Source of the DNA: Clostridia bacterium
GTDB taxonomy: Bacteria; Bacillota; Clostridia; Acetivibrionales; DSM-2933
Length of the DNA stretch: 64,000 nt
Direction: 5' to 3'
NCBI GenBank assembly: GCA_026418275.1
Contig: JAOABQ010000013.1
Span: forward strand, 1 to 64,000
The position numbers and the translations under genes were made by a program. Shown here piece after piece: positions 26,964 to 34,723 of the stretch; position 1 is the stretch's first letter, and every line of letters starts with the position of its first letter. The notes below the pieces were generated by a model. That model saw nothing but the letters and a program-made list of their open reading frames with translations. It made no database searches and was not told where the DNA came from.

Positions 26964-26993
26964 TAAAAAGGACTCTTTAAGAGTCCTTTTTAG
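26964..26993 (+). terminator. terminator downstream of the c-di-GMP aptamer
   Basis: AAAAAGGACTC-TTTAA-GAGTCCTTTTT with a T-run. It could be the expression platform or a constitutive terminator ending the riboswitch transcript. Confidence 0.85.
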
Positions 26994-27127
26994 TTGTTTG
27001 ATTACTTTCTTACACCTTTGGTCCATATATAAATAATTTTTCTATGTGCTCCTCACAAAAGCTTTCTACAATGATACATCCTAAAACAAAAAATAAAGCC
27101 CCAAGCATATATCTTGGAGCCATTCTC

Positions 27128-27211
27128 TGGTGCGGACAACAGGACTTGACCCTACACGGGGTTGCCACTAGCTCCTAACTCTAGCGCGTCTGCCAATTCC
27201 GCCATGTCCGC
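27128..27211 (-). tRNA. tRNA-Leu (anticodon UAG)
   Basis: The acceptor stem GCGGACA/TGTCCGC, D-arm TGGCGGAATTGGCAGACGC, a short variable arm typical of leucine tRNA, T-arm GGGTCAAGTCC and an encoded CCA are all present. The anticodon loop GTTAGGA gives UAG. The closing pair of the anticodon stem is an A-G mismatch (A31/G39), slightly unusual. The gene stands alone. Confidence 0.93.
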
Positions 27212-27577
27212 ATGAATACACACACTATTGTAATGCGGTTCTTGGAATTTGTCAACTGATAAATTATGCAAAAAATTTGAAAACTTCTGACAAAATGAGT
27301 TTAGGAGTCTTCCCCACTGTCGATTATTACTATAATACGTTTAATGTTTTCTTTCTAAAGGGCATCATTGTTGCATTTTAAAAAATGAAATAAATTTCTA
27401 AAAGTCTGGACATTTTCAAAATACGTGATATAATTTTTTAAATTCAAAAAATGGTCTCCCAATTTTTGACGTATAAATCTATCGATAGTATTTTTCGAAG
27501 GTTTAACGTGTTAGAAGAATGTGAGAGCCGTTAATTATAGGCTATCTTCTATGTTGAATGAAATGGAGAGGATATAA
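27212..27577. other. 366-bp gap upstream of the nucleotidyltransferase gene
   Basis: The tRNA-Leu promoter should lie at its left side and the plus-strand promoter of the next gene at its right. An inverted TCTATCGATAG lies at about 27478-27488. No gene is seen. Confidence 0.4.
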
Positions 27578-28609
27578 ATGAAACCGGAATATATCGCACA
27601 GAGACTTAAAAGTGAAGAATATAGCTTTTTAAGAGAGCATGAGAGTCTTGGGAAAAACATCATCCTTTTAACAACAGGTGGCTCCCACGCTTATGGTACC
27701 GAAGTTGAAACAAGTGACCTGGATATTCGGGGAATTTGTGTTAATTCAAAAAGGGAAATACTTACAATGGACTGTTTGGACACTCCGATTGAGGACCGTA
27801 AAACTGATACTGTTATATATTTTTTAAAACAAATTATAAACTTACTTCTAAATTGTAATCCCAATTGCATTGAAATGCTTGGAACAAAAGAAGAGCATTT
27901 ATTTGTGCTTTCGGAGGAAGGTAAAATGCTAAGAGATCATGCGGATTACTTTTTATCCCAAAAAGCAGTCCATAGTTTTGGCGGGTATGCTACTGCACAA
28001 CTTAGAAGATTACAAAACGCATTAGCCAGAGGACACTATCCCCAAAAGGAAAAAGAAAAACATATTCTGGGTAGTTTGCACAGCCAAATGGTTCATCTTC
28101 AGGAAAACTACCACACGTTTACAAACGGGGAGTTGAAACTTTATATCGATAAGTCGAATAGAAAAGATTTTGACGAAGAAATCTACATGGACATCGAACT
28201 TAAACATTATCCCATACGGGACTTCAAAAGTATATACTCGGATATGAGCAATGTAATCAGGGATTACGAAAGCTTAAATCACCGCAATAATAAAAAAGAT
28301 GAACTGCATTTAAATAAACATGCCATGCACTTAATCAGGCTTTTAATCATGGGTACCGAGATACTTGAAGGTGAAGGTGTCAATACCTACCGGGGTAAAG
28401 ACAGAGATTTCCTTATGAAAATCAGAAACGGAGAATTTGTCACGAAAAAGGGTGGAAAAGATGACTACACACATATTTTTGAGATAGTTGATGAATACGA
28501 AAAGAAATTCAAGTATGCCGCTGAGCATACCGTTTTACCGTCCAAACCCCGATATAAGGAAGTTGAAGACTTGGCTATTGCCATAAATCGGCGAGTCCTG
28601 GGCATGTAA
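27578..28609 (+). CDS. RlaP-like nucleotidyltransferase (PF10127 type)
   Basis: This 343-residue protein has the polymerase-beta-type nucleotidyltransferase signature TGGSHAYGTEVETSDLDIRG (about residues 31-50): a glycine-serine loop and then Asp-x-Asp metal ligands. The helical remainder matches the RlaP/COG3541 group, found near RNA repair genes or in phages. Target is unknown. GGAGAGGAT precedes the ATG. It stands alone between tRNA-Leu and a SASP gene, downstream of the c-di-GMP riboswitch but separated from it by a terminator and an opposing tRNA. Confidence 0.85.
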   Translation: MKPEYIAQRLKSEEYSFLREHESLGKNIILLTTGGSHAYGTEVETSDLDIRGICVNSKREILTMDCLDTPIEDRKTDTVIYFLKQIINLLLNCNPNCIEMLGTKEEHLFVLSEEGKMLRDHADYFLSQKAVHSFGGYATAQLRRLQNALARGHYPQKEKEKHILGSLHSQMVHLQENYHTFTNGELKLYIDKSNRKDFDEEIYMDIELKHYPIRDFKSIYSDMSNVIRDYESLNHRNNKKDELHLNKHAMHLIRLLIMGTEILEGEGVNTYRGKDRDFLMKIRNGEFVTKKGGKDDYTHIFEIVDEYEKKFKYAAEHTVLPSKPRYKEVEDLAIAINRRVLGM

Positions 28610-28639
28610 ATTAACCTGCTGTTAAACTTGCTTGAGATA

Positions 28640-28676
28640 AAATTAAAAGAGCCCTTTAGCATTATAAAAGGCTCTT
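28640..28676 (-). terminator. terminator of the SASP gene
   Basis: On the minus strand AAGAGCC pairs with GGCTCTT around a 16-base middle that extends the stem with TTT/AAA, followed by TTTAATTTT. It may also serve the convergent nucleotidyltransferase gene. Confidence 0.8.
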
Positions 28677-28686
28677 GATAGAGGAG

Positions 28687-28869
28687 TTATTGTTTATATG
28701 AATTACCAGTAAACTGTTCAAATACCTTTTGAGTAATTCTTCCGCCAATACTTCCATTTTCTCTTGCTGTTTTATCACCGTTGTAGCCATTGTTTAAATT
28801 AACACCGAGTTCTTGGGCAACTTCGAATTTCATTTTGTCAAAATTAGTTTTACTCTTATTATTCGCCAT
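28687..28869 (-). CDS. small acid-soluble spore protein, alpha/beta type
   Basis: This 60-residue protein has the SASP signature: [14 protein letters not shown] near the start and [12 protein letters not shown] near the end, around [17 protein letters not shown]. Such proteins coat spore DNA and protect it from UV. The GPR protease cleavage region is the KFEVAQELG segment. ATG at 28867-28869 has GAGGTGA upstream. This indicates a spore-former; expression would be in the forespore under sigma-G. Confidence 0.95.
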   Translation of the reverse strand: MANNKSKTNFDKMKFEVAQELGVNLNNGYNGDKTARENGSIGGRITQKVFEQFTGNSYKQ

Positions 28870-29017
28870 AATGATCACCTCATTTTATCGTATTGAAATC
28901 AGTACACTATTATTGTAGGTAAAAAAAATAAAGTTATGCACAAATACACTTTGAATTTAATGGAAGTCTATGTACTTTGCTTTATGACGAACCTTAGTAA
29001 ACACGGAGGATTTTTCA

Positions 29018-30352
29018 GTGAAAATTGTCATACCGAAGGAAATCAAGCATATTATCGACACATTGAACCAAAATGGTTATGAAGGATTTATTGTAGGAGG
29101 CTGTGTTCGTGATAGTATCCTTGGCAGAGATCCCAAGGATTGGGATGTTACTACAAGTGCTTCCCCTTATCAAGTTAAGGCGTTATTTCCTAAAACCATT
29201 GACACAGGATTAAAACACGGAACCGTAACGGTTGTTCTATCCGATCAAAACTTTGAAATAACAACCTATCGGATTGACGGAAAATACGCTGATCACCGCA
29301 GGCCGGAAACTGTCCATTTCACATCAAACCTATGTGATGATTTAAGCCGGAGGGATTTAACCATCAACGCCATTGCCTATCATCCTGAATCCGGGTTTGT
29401 AGACCCGTTTGAGGGCATTCCGGACATTAAAAGATCCATCATTCGAGCAGTAGGCAATGCCAATGCACGTTTTGAAGAGGACGCCCTTCGAATGCTGAGA
29501 GCTGTGCGCTTCTCTGCACAGCTTAACTTTGACATTGAAGATAAAACATTGGCCGCAATTGAAAGAAATCATTCCCTAATAAAAAGTATCAGCCAGGAAA
29601 GAATCCGGGAGGAATTAACGAAAATCCTCATATCGGATTTTCCCAAAAAGTTTATATTATTAAGAAAAACAGGACTATTAAAATATATTATCCCTGAGTT
29701 TGAAGTCTGTTTCGAAACAACACAAAACAATCCTTACCATGTTTATGATGTGGCAATGCACTCGTTAGCTGCTGTTTCCTTTATTGAAAACAATAAAATT
29801 CTGCGTTGGGTAATGCTGCTGCATGACATTGGAAAACCGGTTACAAAATCTACAGATGGCCAAAACATTGATCATTTTTATGAGCACCCAAAGCACAGCA
29901 CGGAAATCTCCGGAAGAATACTTAAAAGGCTAAAATTTGACAATACATCCATCAGTAAAATATTAAGACTTATTGAATACCATGACAGGGATATTGCGCC
30001 TTCTTTCTCATCTGTTCGAAGGGCAGCCAGTGCCATAGGAAATGATATTTTTTTAGACCTGCTCAAGGTAAAAGATGCCGACACAATGGCTCAAGATCCA
30101 CAATACCTTGAAGAGCGTAAAATCAAGCTGGATATAATCAAAAGAATCTATCTGGATATAATAGAAAAACAGGAATGCATAAATATCAAAGACTTGGCGG
30201 TAAATGGCCACGATTTGATGCTGCTTGGTTTCAAACAAGACAAGAGATTGGGTGAAATACTAAAAAAGCTTTTGGATCTTGTTATTGATGATCCAAAACT
30301 CAATAATAAAGATGATTTAACTAGATTGGCTAAGGAATTTTTTTCTTCGTAA
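29018..30352 (+). CDS. cca: CCA tRNA nucleotidyltransferase
   Basis: This 444-residue class II enzyme builds or repairs the tRNA 3' CCA. Motif A is FIVGGCVRDSILGRDPKDWDVTT with the Gly-Gly and Asp-x-Asp ligands. The template region is RRDLTINAIAY and EEDALRMLRAVRFSA. A C-terminal HD domain (about 240-350, LLHDIGKP) resembles the phosphohydrolase-containing subgroup. GTG start with GGAGGA upstream. It is a stand-alone gene upstream of amtB. Confidence 0.96.
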   Translation: MKIVIPKEIKHIIDTLNQNGYEGFIVGGCVRDSILGRDPKDWDVTTSASPYQVKALFPKTIDTGLKHGTVTVVLSDQNFEITTYRIDGKYADHRRPETVHFTSNLCDDLSRRDLTINAIAYHPESGFVDPFEGIPDIKRSIIRAVGNANARFEEDALRMLRAVRFSAQLNFDIEDKTLAAIERNHSLIKSISQERIREELTKILISDFPKKFILLRKTGLLKYIIPEFEVCFETTQNNPYHVYDVAMHSLAAVSFIENNKILRWVMLLHDIGKPVTKSTDGQNIDHFYEHPKHSTEISGRILKRLKFDNTSISKILRLIEYHDRDIAPSFSSVRRAASAIGNDIFLDLLKVKDADTMAQDPQYLEERKIKLDIIKRIYLDIIEKQECINIKDLAVNGHDLMLLGFKQDKRLGEILKKLLDLVIDDPKLNNKDDLTRLAKEFFSS

Positions 30353-30359
30353 ATTTACG

Positions 30360-30388
30360 TTGACCTTACTCAATGTTTGTGCTATAAT
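30360..30388 (+). promoter_or_regulatory. strong sigma-A-type promoter between cca and amtB
   Basis: TTGACC (30360-30365), a 17-base spacer and a perfect TATAAT (30383-30388). It starts 8 bp after the cca stop and points at amtB, but a terminator lies about 10-15 bases after the expected start site. Confidence 0.75.
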
Positions 30389-30398
30389 ATTCATAAGC

Positions 30399-30442
30399 AA
30401 AGACGCTTATTGAGAGATTCCCTCTTAATAATGCGTCTTTTT
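30399..30442 (+). terminator. terminator hairpin close behind the amtB-facing promoter
   Basis: AAAGACGCTTATTGAGAG pairs with CTCTTAATAATGCGTCTTT (one bulge) and a T-run follows. It may end cca read-through, or act as an attenuator limiting amtB-PII expression. About 180 bases of leader follow, with two further small hairpins (ATGAATC/GATTCAT and AAATTATCA/TGATAATTT). Confidence 0.75.
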
Positions 30443-30622
30443 GTTTATTCATGAATCCCACCGAAGCGATTCATACTTCATCAACAAATTATCAAAGCTG
30501 ATAATTTATTTCTTTACTTCTATTTTACAAGTGAAAATGGATGTGATAACTGCCCAAGTCCCGGGAAAGAAGAGCAGAGTCTTATCTTATTGTATCTAAA
30601 ATCAACCTTGGAGGGATTATGT

Positions 30623-31960
30623 ATGAATAAAAAATATTTTTCACTGCTTTTATTTATAGCCATTTTTATGTGTTTTTCAATGTCGGTATTTGCAGAAGGC
30701 GAATCAAAAGTCGATACCGGAAATACTACGTTTATCCTGATATGTTCGGCTTTAGTATTTATCATGACTCCAGGCCTGGCTTTGTTTTATGGGGGCATGG
30801 TAAGAAAAAAAAATGTTCTTAATACCATGATGAATTCCTTTGTGATCATCGGCATCATATCGATCCAATGGATTTTAATCGGATATACAATCGCTTTTGG
30901 TCCGGATCAGTATCATCTTTTTGGGGGATTTGAGTTTTTTGGCTTTAACGGTGTGGGTGCAGAACCTAATACAGACTATGCGGCAACCATTCCCCATGGT
31001 GCTTTTGCAGCTTATCAGTTAATGTTTGCAATCATCACTCCGGCATTAATAACAGGTTCCTTTGCGGAAAGAATGCGGTTCCCAGCCTTTTTGGCCTTCA
31101 TTGTATTATGGGCAACCTTTGTATATGATCCTTTGGCACATTGGGTCTGGGGAGTGGGCGGCTGGCTTAGAAATCTAGGAGCCCTGGATTTTGCGGGAGG
31201 TAATGTTGTTCATATCAGTTCAGGTATAGCAGGTCTCACAGCTGCTATTGTACTAGGTAAACGAAAAGGCTTTAGGACAACAGCAATGATTCCTCACAAT
31301 ATTCCTTTTGTGCTCCTTGGTGCAGCAATTCTTTGGTTCGGCTGGTTCGGCTTTAATGCAGGAAGCGCTCTGGAAGCAAACGGCCTGGCTGTAAACGCTT
31401 TTGTTGTCACCAATACCGCCGCTGCTGCTGCTCTTCTTTCATGGGTTATGGTAGAATGGTTCCACCATGGAAAACCTACCTTACTGGGTGCAGTAACCGG
31501 GGCTGTCGTCGGCTTGGTGGCTATAACACCTGCTGCAGGCTTTGTCAATCCTCTCGCCGCAATTATAATAGGCCTTGTTGTAAGTCCATTGTGTTACTTT
31601 GCAATTAGCGTGCTAAAACCCAAATTAGGATATGATGACTCCCTGGATGCGTTTGGATGTCATGGCATCGGTGGAATATGGGGTGCACTGGCTACCGGCT
31701 TGTTTGCATCCAAAGAGGTTAATCCTTTGGGTGCTGACGGACTCTTTTATGGAAACGCCTCACTTCTTTTGGTTCAAATAATCAGTGTACTGGTTACAGC
31801 TGCCCTTTCGGGAGTTATGACCTTTATGATTCTAAAATTTATTGCTTTGTTCACGAAGCTCCGTGTTGATGAGAAAGTAGAGGAAGAGGGCTTGGATACC
31901 GCACAGCACGGTGAGGATGCTTATCCCGATTTCACTGCTGGAGAAGGTGTTACACTATAA
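30623..31960 (+). CDS. amtB: ammonium transporter
   Basis: This 445-residue Amt protein has a cleavable signal peptide (MNKKYFSLLLFIAIFMCFSM...FA) and about eleven membrane helices. Conserved motifs are ALFYGGMVRKKN, the DFAGGNVVH selectivity segment and DDSLDAFGCHGIGGIWGA with pore histidines. ATG at 30623 is preferred because GGAGGG lies just upstream; longer frames would read through that site. It is co-transcribed with a PII protein 18 bp downstream, which normally blocks the channel when nitrogen is plentiful. Confidence 0.97.
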   Translation: MNKKYFSLLLFIAIFMCFSMSVFAEGESKVDTGNTTFILICSALVFIMTPGLALFYGGMVRKKNVLNTMMNSFVIIGIISIQWILIGYTIAFGPDQYHLFGGFEFFGFNGVGAEPNTDYAATIPHGAFAAYQLMFAIITPALITGSFAERMRFPAFLAFIVLWATFVYDPLAHWVWGVGGWLRNLGALDFAGGNVVHISSGIAGLTAAIVLGKRKGFRTTAMIPHNIPFVLLGAAILWFGWFGFNAGSALEANGLAVNAFVVTNTAAAAALLSWVMVEWFHHGKPTLLGAVTGAVVGLVAITPAAGFVNPLAAIIIGLVVSPLCYFAISVLKPKLGYDDSLDAFGCHGIGGIWGALATGLFASKEVNPLGADGLFYGNASLLLVQIISVLVTAALSGVMTFMILKFIALFTKLRVDEKVEEEGLDTAQHGEDAYPDFTAGEGVTL

Positions 31961-31978
31961 TATTTAAGAGGTGAGTGA

Positions 31979-32320
31979 ATGATGAAAAAAATAGAAGCCA
32001 TTATAAGGCCGGGTAAACTGGAAGAGATAAAAGAATCCCTCAACCGGTTCAATATTCATGGGCTTACAATCAGTCAAGTTATGGGGTGCGGTTTACAAAA
32101 AGGCACAAAAGAATTTTACCGGGGCACGGAAATTACGTTAAACCTTCTTTCTAAGGTTAAAATTGAAGTTGTCACGTGCGACAAATACGTAGAAGATATC
32201 GTTGGCTTGATTTGTGAAGAAGCAAAAACAGGTGAGGTTGGTGACGGAAAAATATTTATTTATACGATAGAGGATGCGGTAAGAATCAGAACGGGTGAAC
32301 GAGGTGAAAATGCCATATAA
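31979..32320 (+). CDS. PII nitrogen regulator (GlnK-like), no uridylylation tyrosine
   Basis: This 113-residue protein has the PII fold: MKKIEAIIRPGKLEEIKESL, T-loop, and TGEVGDGKIFIYTIEDAVRIRTGE. The T-loop reads EFYRGTEITLN. Tyr51, the uridylylation site in proteobacterial PII (RGAEY), is Ile here, so control by GlnD-type uridylylation is excluded. Effector binding (ATP/ADP, 2-oxoglutarate) should remain. It is linked to amtB, so AmtB gating is the likely job. Confidence 0.93.
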   Translation: MMKKIEAIIRPGKLEEIKESLNRFNIHGLTISQVMGCGLQKGTKEFYRGTEITLNLLSKVKIEVVTCDKYVEDIVGLICEEAKTGEVGDGKIFIYTIEDAVRIRTGERGENAI

Positions 32321-32600
32321 AAGCCATGTATATTGGATTGTATCTATTTATACTGCTCTATTCGGGGAAGCTATACTTTCAAACCCGCTTTTAGTATTGC
32401 TTCCTCATTTGCTATTTTTCGTTGCCTTTTATCTTTATCGTCATTTTTCGCGCAACAAAACGTTTACATCCTTATGTAGAATATTAACTTATATGCTTTC
32501 TTATTTTTTACTTCCCTTGATGCTTTCTATTAAAGGCTTTAAAACCGCCACAGGAAGCCCCGATTCATATATTTCCTTCGCAAGCTTTATATATTCATAA
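32310..32600 (+). CDS. possible small membrane protein after PII
   Basis: A 96-codon frame begins with ATG inside the last codons of the PII gene (GAGGTGAAA upstream). It encodes two to three hydrophobic segments in the first 70 residues. The last 33 codons overlap the opposite-strand XRE regulator. I do not recognise it. The ribosome binding site and overlap favour a real gene, but the antisense overlap weakens the case. Confidence 0.3.
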   Translation: MPYKSHVYWIVSIYTALFGEAILSNPLLVLLPHLLFFVAFYLYRHFSRNKTFTSLCRILTYMLSYFLLPLMLSIKGFKTATGSPDSYISFASFIYS

Positions 32601-33166
32601 TTCTTTTCGTTCATAACCCACTCTTTTAGCCCATTCTCCATGTATTCCAATCCCGGCGGGCTATTTTCAAGGTTGTCATTGGACTTGGATTGCTCCACCT
32701 CCATTTTGTATAATTCCTGTTCTTTTTCATAGGTTAAAGGTGTATTGTGACTGTAAAAGAAGGAATCCCGGACCCTCGCATATCTAGCCAAAATCTTTAT
32801 AGACCCGCTAAATGGCATTCTTTCCCCTTTTGCGTAGAGCTCAAGCATCTCAGGAAAGATTAATGCCCCTACTTTTCGTCCTATATCCTCTGCCATTTCC
32901 TTATAGGTCATATTCCCTCGAATCAATTCTATATTCCCGGCAATTGTAAGTGCGTTTAAATCCCTGGAATTTGCTCTTCCAAGCAGATAATCGATGGAGA
33001 CACTAAAGTAATCCGCTAATTTTCTTAGTGTATCGTAATCCGGTTCTCTTTTCCCGTTCTCATAGGATGCAACAGCTTGCCGTGTAATACCCAAATACTC
33101 AGATATATCCTTTTGCGACAAATGCCGCTCTTCCCTGAGCTGTTTTAACATTGTAGAAAAAGCCAT
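32501..33166 (-). CDS. XRE-family transcription regulator
   Basis: This 221-residue protein has a Cro/CI-type helix-turn-helix at residues 3-60 (LKQLREERHLSQKDISEYLG, then ITRQAVASYENGKREPDYDT). A variable region follows; its last part has a second weak helical repeat and an acidic tail. ATG at 33164-33166 has GGGGTGAG upstream; longer frames lack one. Targets are unknown, but it sits next to the Spo0E-like gene with a shared 400-bp region containing a promoter palindrome. Confidence 0.88.
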   Translation of the reverse strand: MAFSTMLKQLREERHLSQKDISEYLGITRQAVASYENGKREPDYDTLRKLADYFSVSIDYLLGRANSRDLNALTIAGNIELIRGNMTYKEMAEDIGRKVGALIFPEMLELYAKGERMPFSGSIKILARYARVRDSFFYSHNTPLTYEKEQELYKMEVEQSKSNDNLENSPPGLEYMENGLKEWVMNEKNYEYIKLAKEIYESGLPVAVLKPLIESIKGSKK

Positions 33167-33573
33167 TCTACTCACCCCAAAACAAATAAATTTAAATAAA
33201 CAAGGCTCCCACACTATTGGTCAAATAAAAAATATATAATTTTATTTGGGTAAATCTCTATCTTTCAGACCTGTTTTCCCAAGCAATAACGTCCTTCCAC
33301 CCAAACAACATATTTTATGAAATGCCTGAACATAGTATCACACTTTATATGCTCGTCAATCAACATGTTAGGTGATTATAATTATTACTCAGGTATCAAT
33401 CACTCGGTAAAAGGGTGTAAAAAATAAATTATTTTGTTTAATATTGACAGCAACAAAATGTTGCCTTAAAATATAACTATAAGATAAACGTCCAGCTAAT
33501 ATTTTAACATACAAATTAAAAATAATGAATATTCGAAAAAAATTTTTTCGAAAAATGTAGAAGGAGGACCCTC
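33167..33573. other. 407-bp divergent region between the XRE regulator and the Spo0E-like gene
   Basis: It contains the well-formed promoter at 33444-33472 with an internal palindrome and a 21-bp palindrome (33532-33552) immediately before the Spo0E-like ribosome binding site. No gene is seen. Confidence 0.5.
33444..33472 (+). promoter_or_regulatory. promoter with embedded operator for the Spo0E-like gene
   Basis: TTGACA (33444-33449), a 17-base spacer and TAAAAT (33467-33472). The spacer holds the palindrome GCAACAAAATGTTGC (33450-33464), ideally placed for repression. A second palindrome, TTCGAAAAAA-A-TTTTTTCGAA (33532-33552), lies in the leader. Confidence 0.65.
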
Positions 33574-33726
33574 ATGAACGAAGTTATAGAGTATATGAGA
33601 GAAGAGCTTTACAAAGTCATCGAAACAAAAAATGCAGATGCGATTTTAAAGATTAGTCAGGAACTTGATGAACTGATCGTGTTTTATATGGAAAACTATA
33701 TTTGCGAAAACAAAAAATCTGCATAA
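33574..33726 (+). CDS. Spo0E-like sporulation aspartyl-phosphate phosphatase
   Basis: This 50-residue peptide has the family signature SQELDELIVFY (about residues 29-39) and two predicted helices. Spo0E-type proteins dephosphorylate Spo0A~P and delay sporulation. AAGGAGG precedes the ATG by 6 bases. It has a strong upstream promoter with an embedded palindrome. It supports the spore-former reading. Confidence 0.88.
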   Translation: MNEVIEYMREELYKVIETKNADAILKISQELDELIVFYMENYICENKKSA

Positions 33727-33754
33727 ATAAGGATTTCCTTATTCATGCAGATTT
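33708..33754 (-). terminator. bidirectional terminator between the Spo0E-like and HAD genes
   Basis: AAATCTGCATAAATAAGGA pairs with TCCTTATTCATGCAGATTT. On the minus strand it is followed by TTTTTGTTTTCG, so it best serves the HAD gene. On the plus strand it overlaps the Spo0E-like stop codon. Confidence 0.75.
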
Positions 33755-33784
33755 ATCACTGCTCATTTTTATACAAATATTTTT

Positions 33785-34609
33785 TTACATCTTTAATATA
33801 AATTTTTCAATTGCCTTACTTACACCGTTTTGGTCATTTGTCAGTGTCACATAATCGGATATTTCTTTGATTTTTTCATCTGCGTTTCCCATTGCAATTT
33901 TAATTCCGGCAAACTTTAGCATCGCAAAATCATTTTCATTGTCACCAATGGCCATCAATTCCTGTGCAGTTACTTGATACCTTTGTGAGAGGATTTTTAG
34001 TGCGTTGCCTTTATTAACTCCCCGGTTAACAATTTCAAAGTTGTCATAATGGGAACTCATCACATCCACACCTGAAATTTCTTTTATATACTCTCTTGTT
34101 TTTGCAAGCTTCTCTGGTTCTTTTGATATAATTACAAATTTCGCTGGCGTAGTGCCGCTTTCCCTGACTACCCTGCCAAAATCTTCAACAACCCGGATTT
34201 CTACTCTGTCCTCCTCGGGAAGCTCATCATTGCCCTTCCAGTAGGATTTAGACGGGCACTCCCGGTTTTCCGTGTACATCACATCTCCAATGTAGGAATG
34301 GAAATATACTCTTTCCTGATGACATATTTCTATAACCTTTAAAGCGTCTTCAAGGTTCAAGAGGTTTTGATAGATAACCTCCTCTGTATCAATTTCCTTG
34401 ATAACAGCACCATTGGAGGATATCAAAGGTCCTTTTAAACCGATTTGCCTTGCATACGCCCTTGCTCCCTTAAAAACTCTTCCCGAACAAACAACAACTT
34501 TTACTCCTCGATCTACTGCATTTCTGACCGAATTTAGATTCACTTCGGAAATCCTTTTATCCGAATTGAGTAAAGTACCATCCAAATCAATTGCTAACAA
34601 TTTAATCAT
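33785..34609 (-). CDS. Cof-type HAD-superfamily phosphatase
   Basis: This 274-residue hydrolase has HAD motif I LLAIDLDGTLLNSD (residues 4-17), motif II VVVCSGR, a type-C2B cap in the middle, and motif IV ELMAIGDNENDFAML. Members dephosphorylate sugar phosphates, FMN or PLP precursors; the substrate cannot be read here. ATG at 34607-34609 with GAGGAATG upstream is preferred to a longer frame. Confidence 0.92.
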   Translation of the reverse strand: MIKLLAIDLDGTLLNSDKRISEVNLNSVRNAVDRGVKVVVCSGRVFKGARAYARQIGLKGPLISSNGAVIKEIDTEEVIYQNLLNLEDALKVIEICHQERVYFHSYIGDVMYTENRECPSKSYWKGNDELPEEDRVEIRVVEDFGRVVRESGTTPAKFVIISKEPEKLAKTREYIKEISGVDVMSSHYDNFEIVNRGVNKGNALKILSQRYQVTAQELMAIGDNENDFAMLKFAGIKIAMGNADEKIKEISDYVTLTNDQNGVSKAIEKFILKM

Positions 34610-34723
34610 ATCATTCCTCACTCTGTAATCCATACCCAGATCCAAAAGTGACATTTCCAGCTCGCAAACGGTCACTTACTATAGGCATTTCGCTCGCTGG
34701 AAAATCACTCATTTTGTCTTTGG

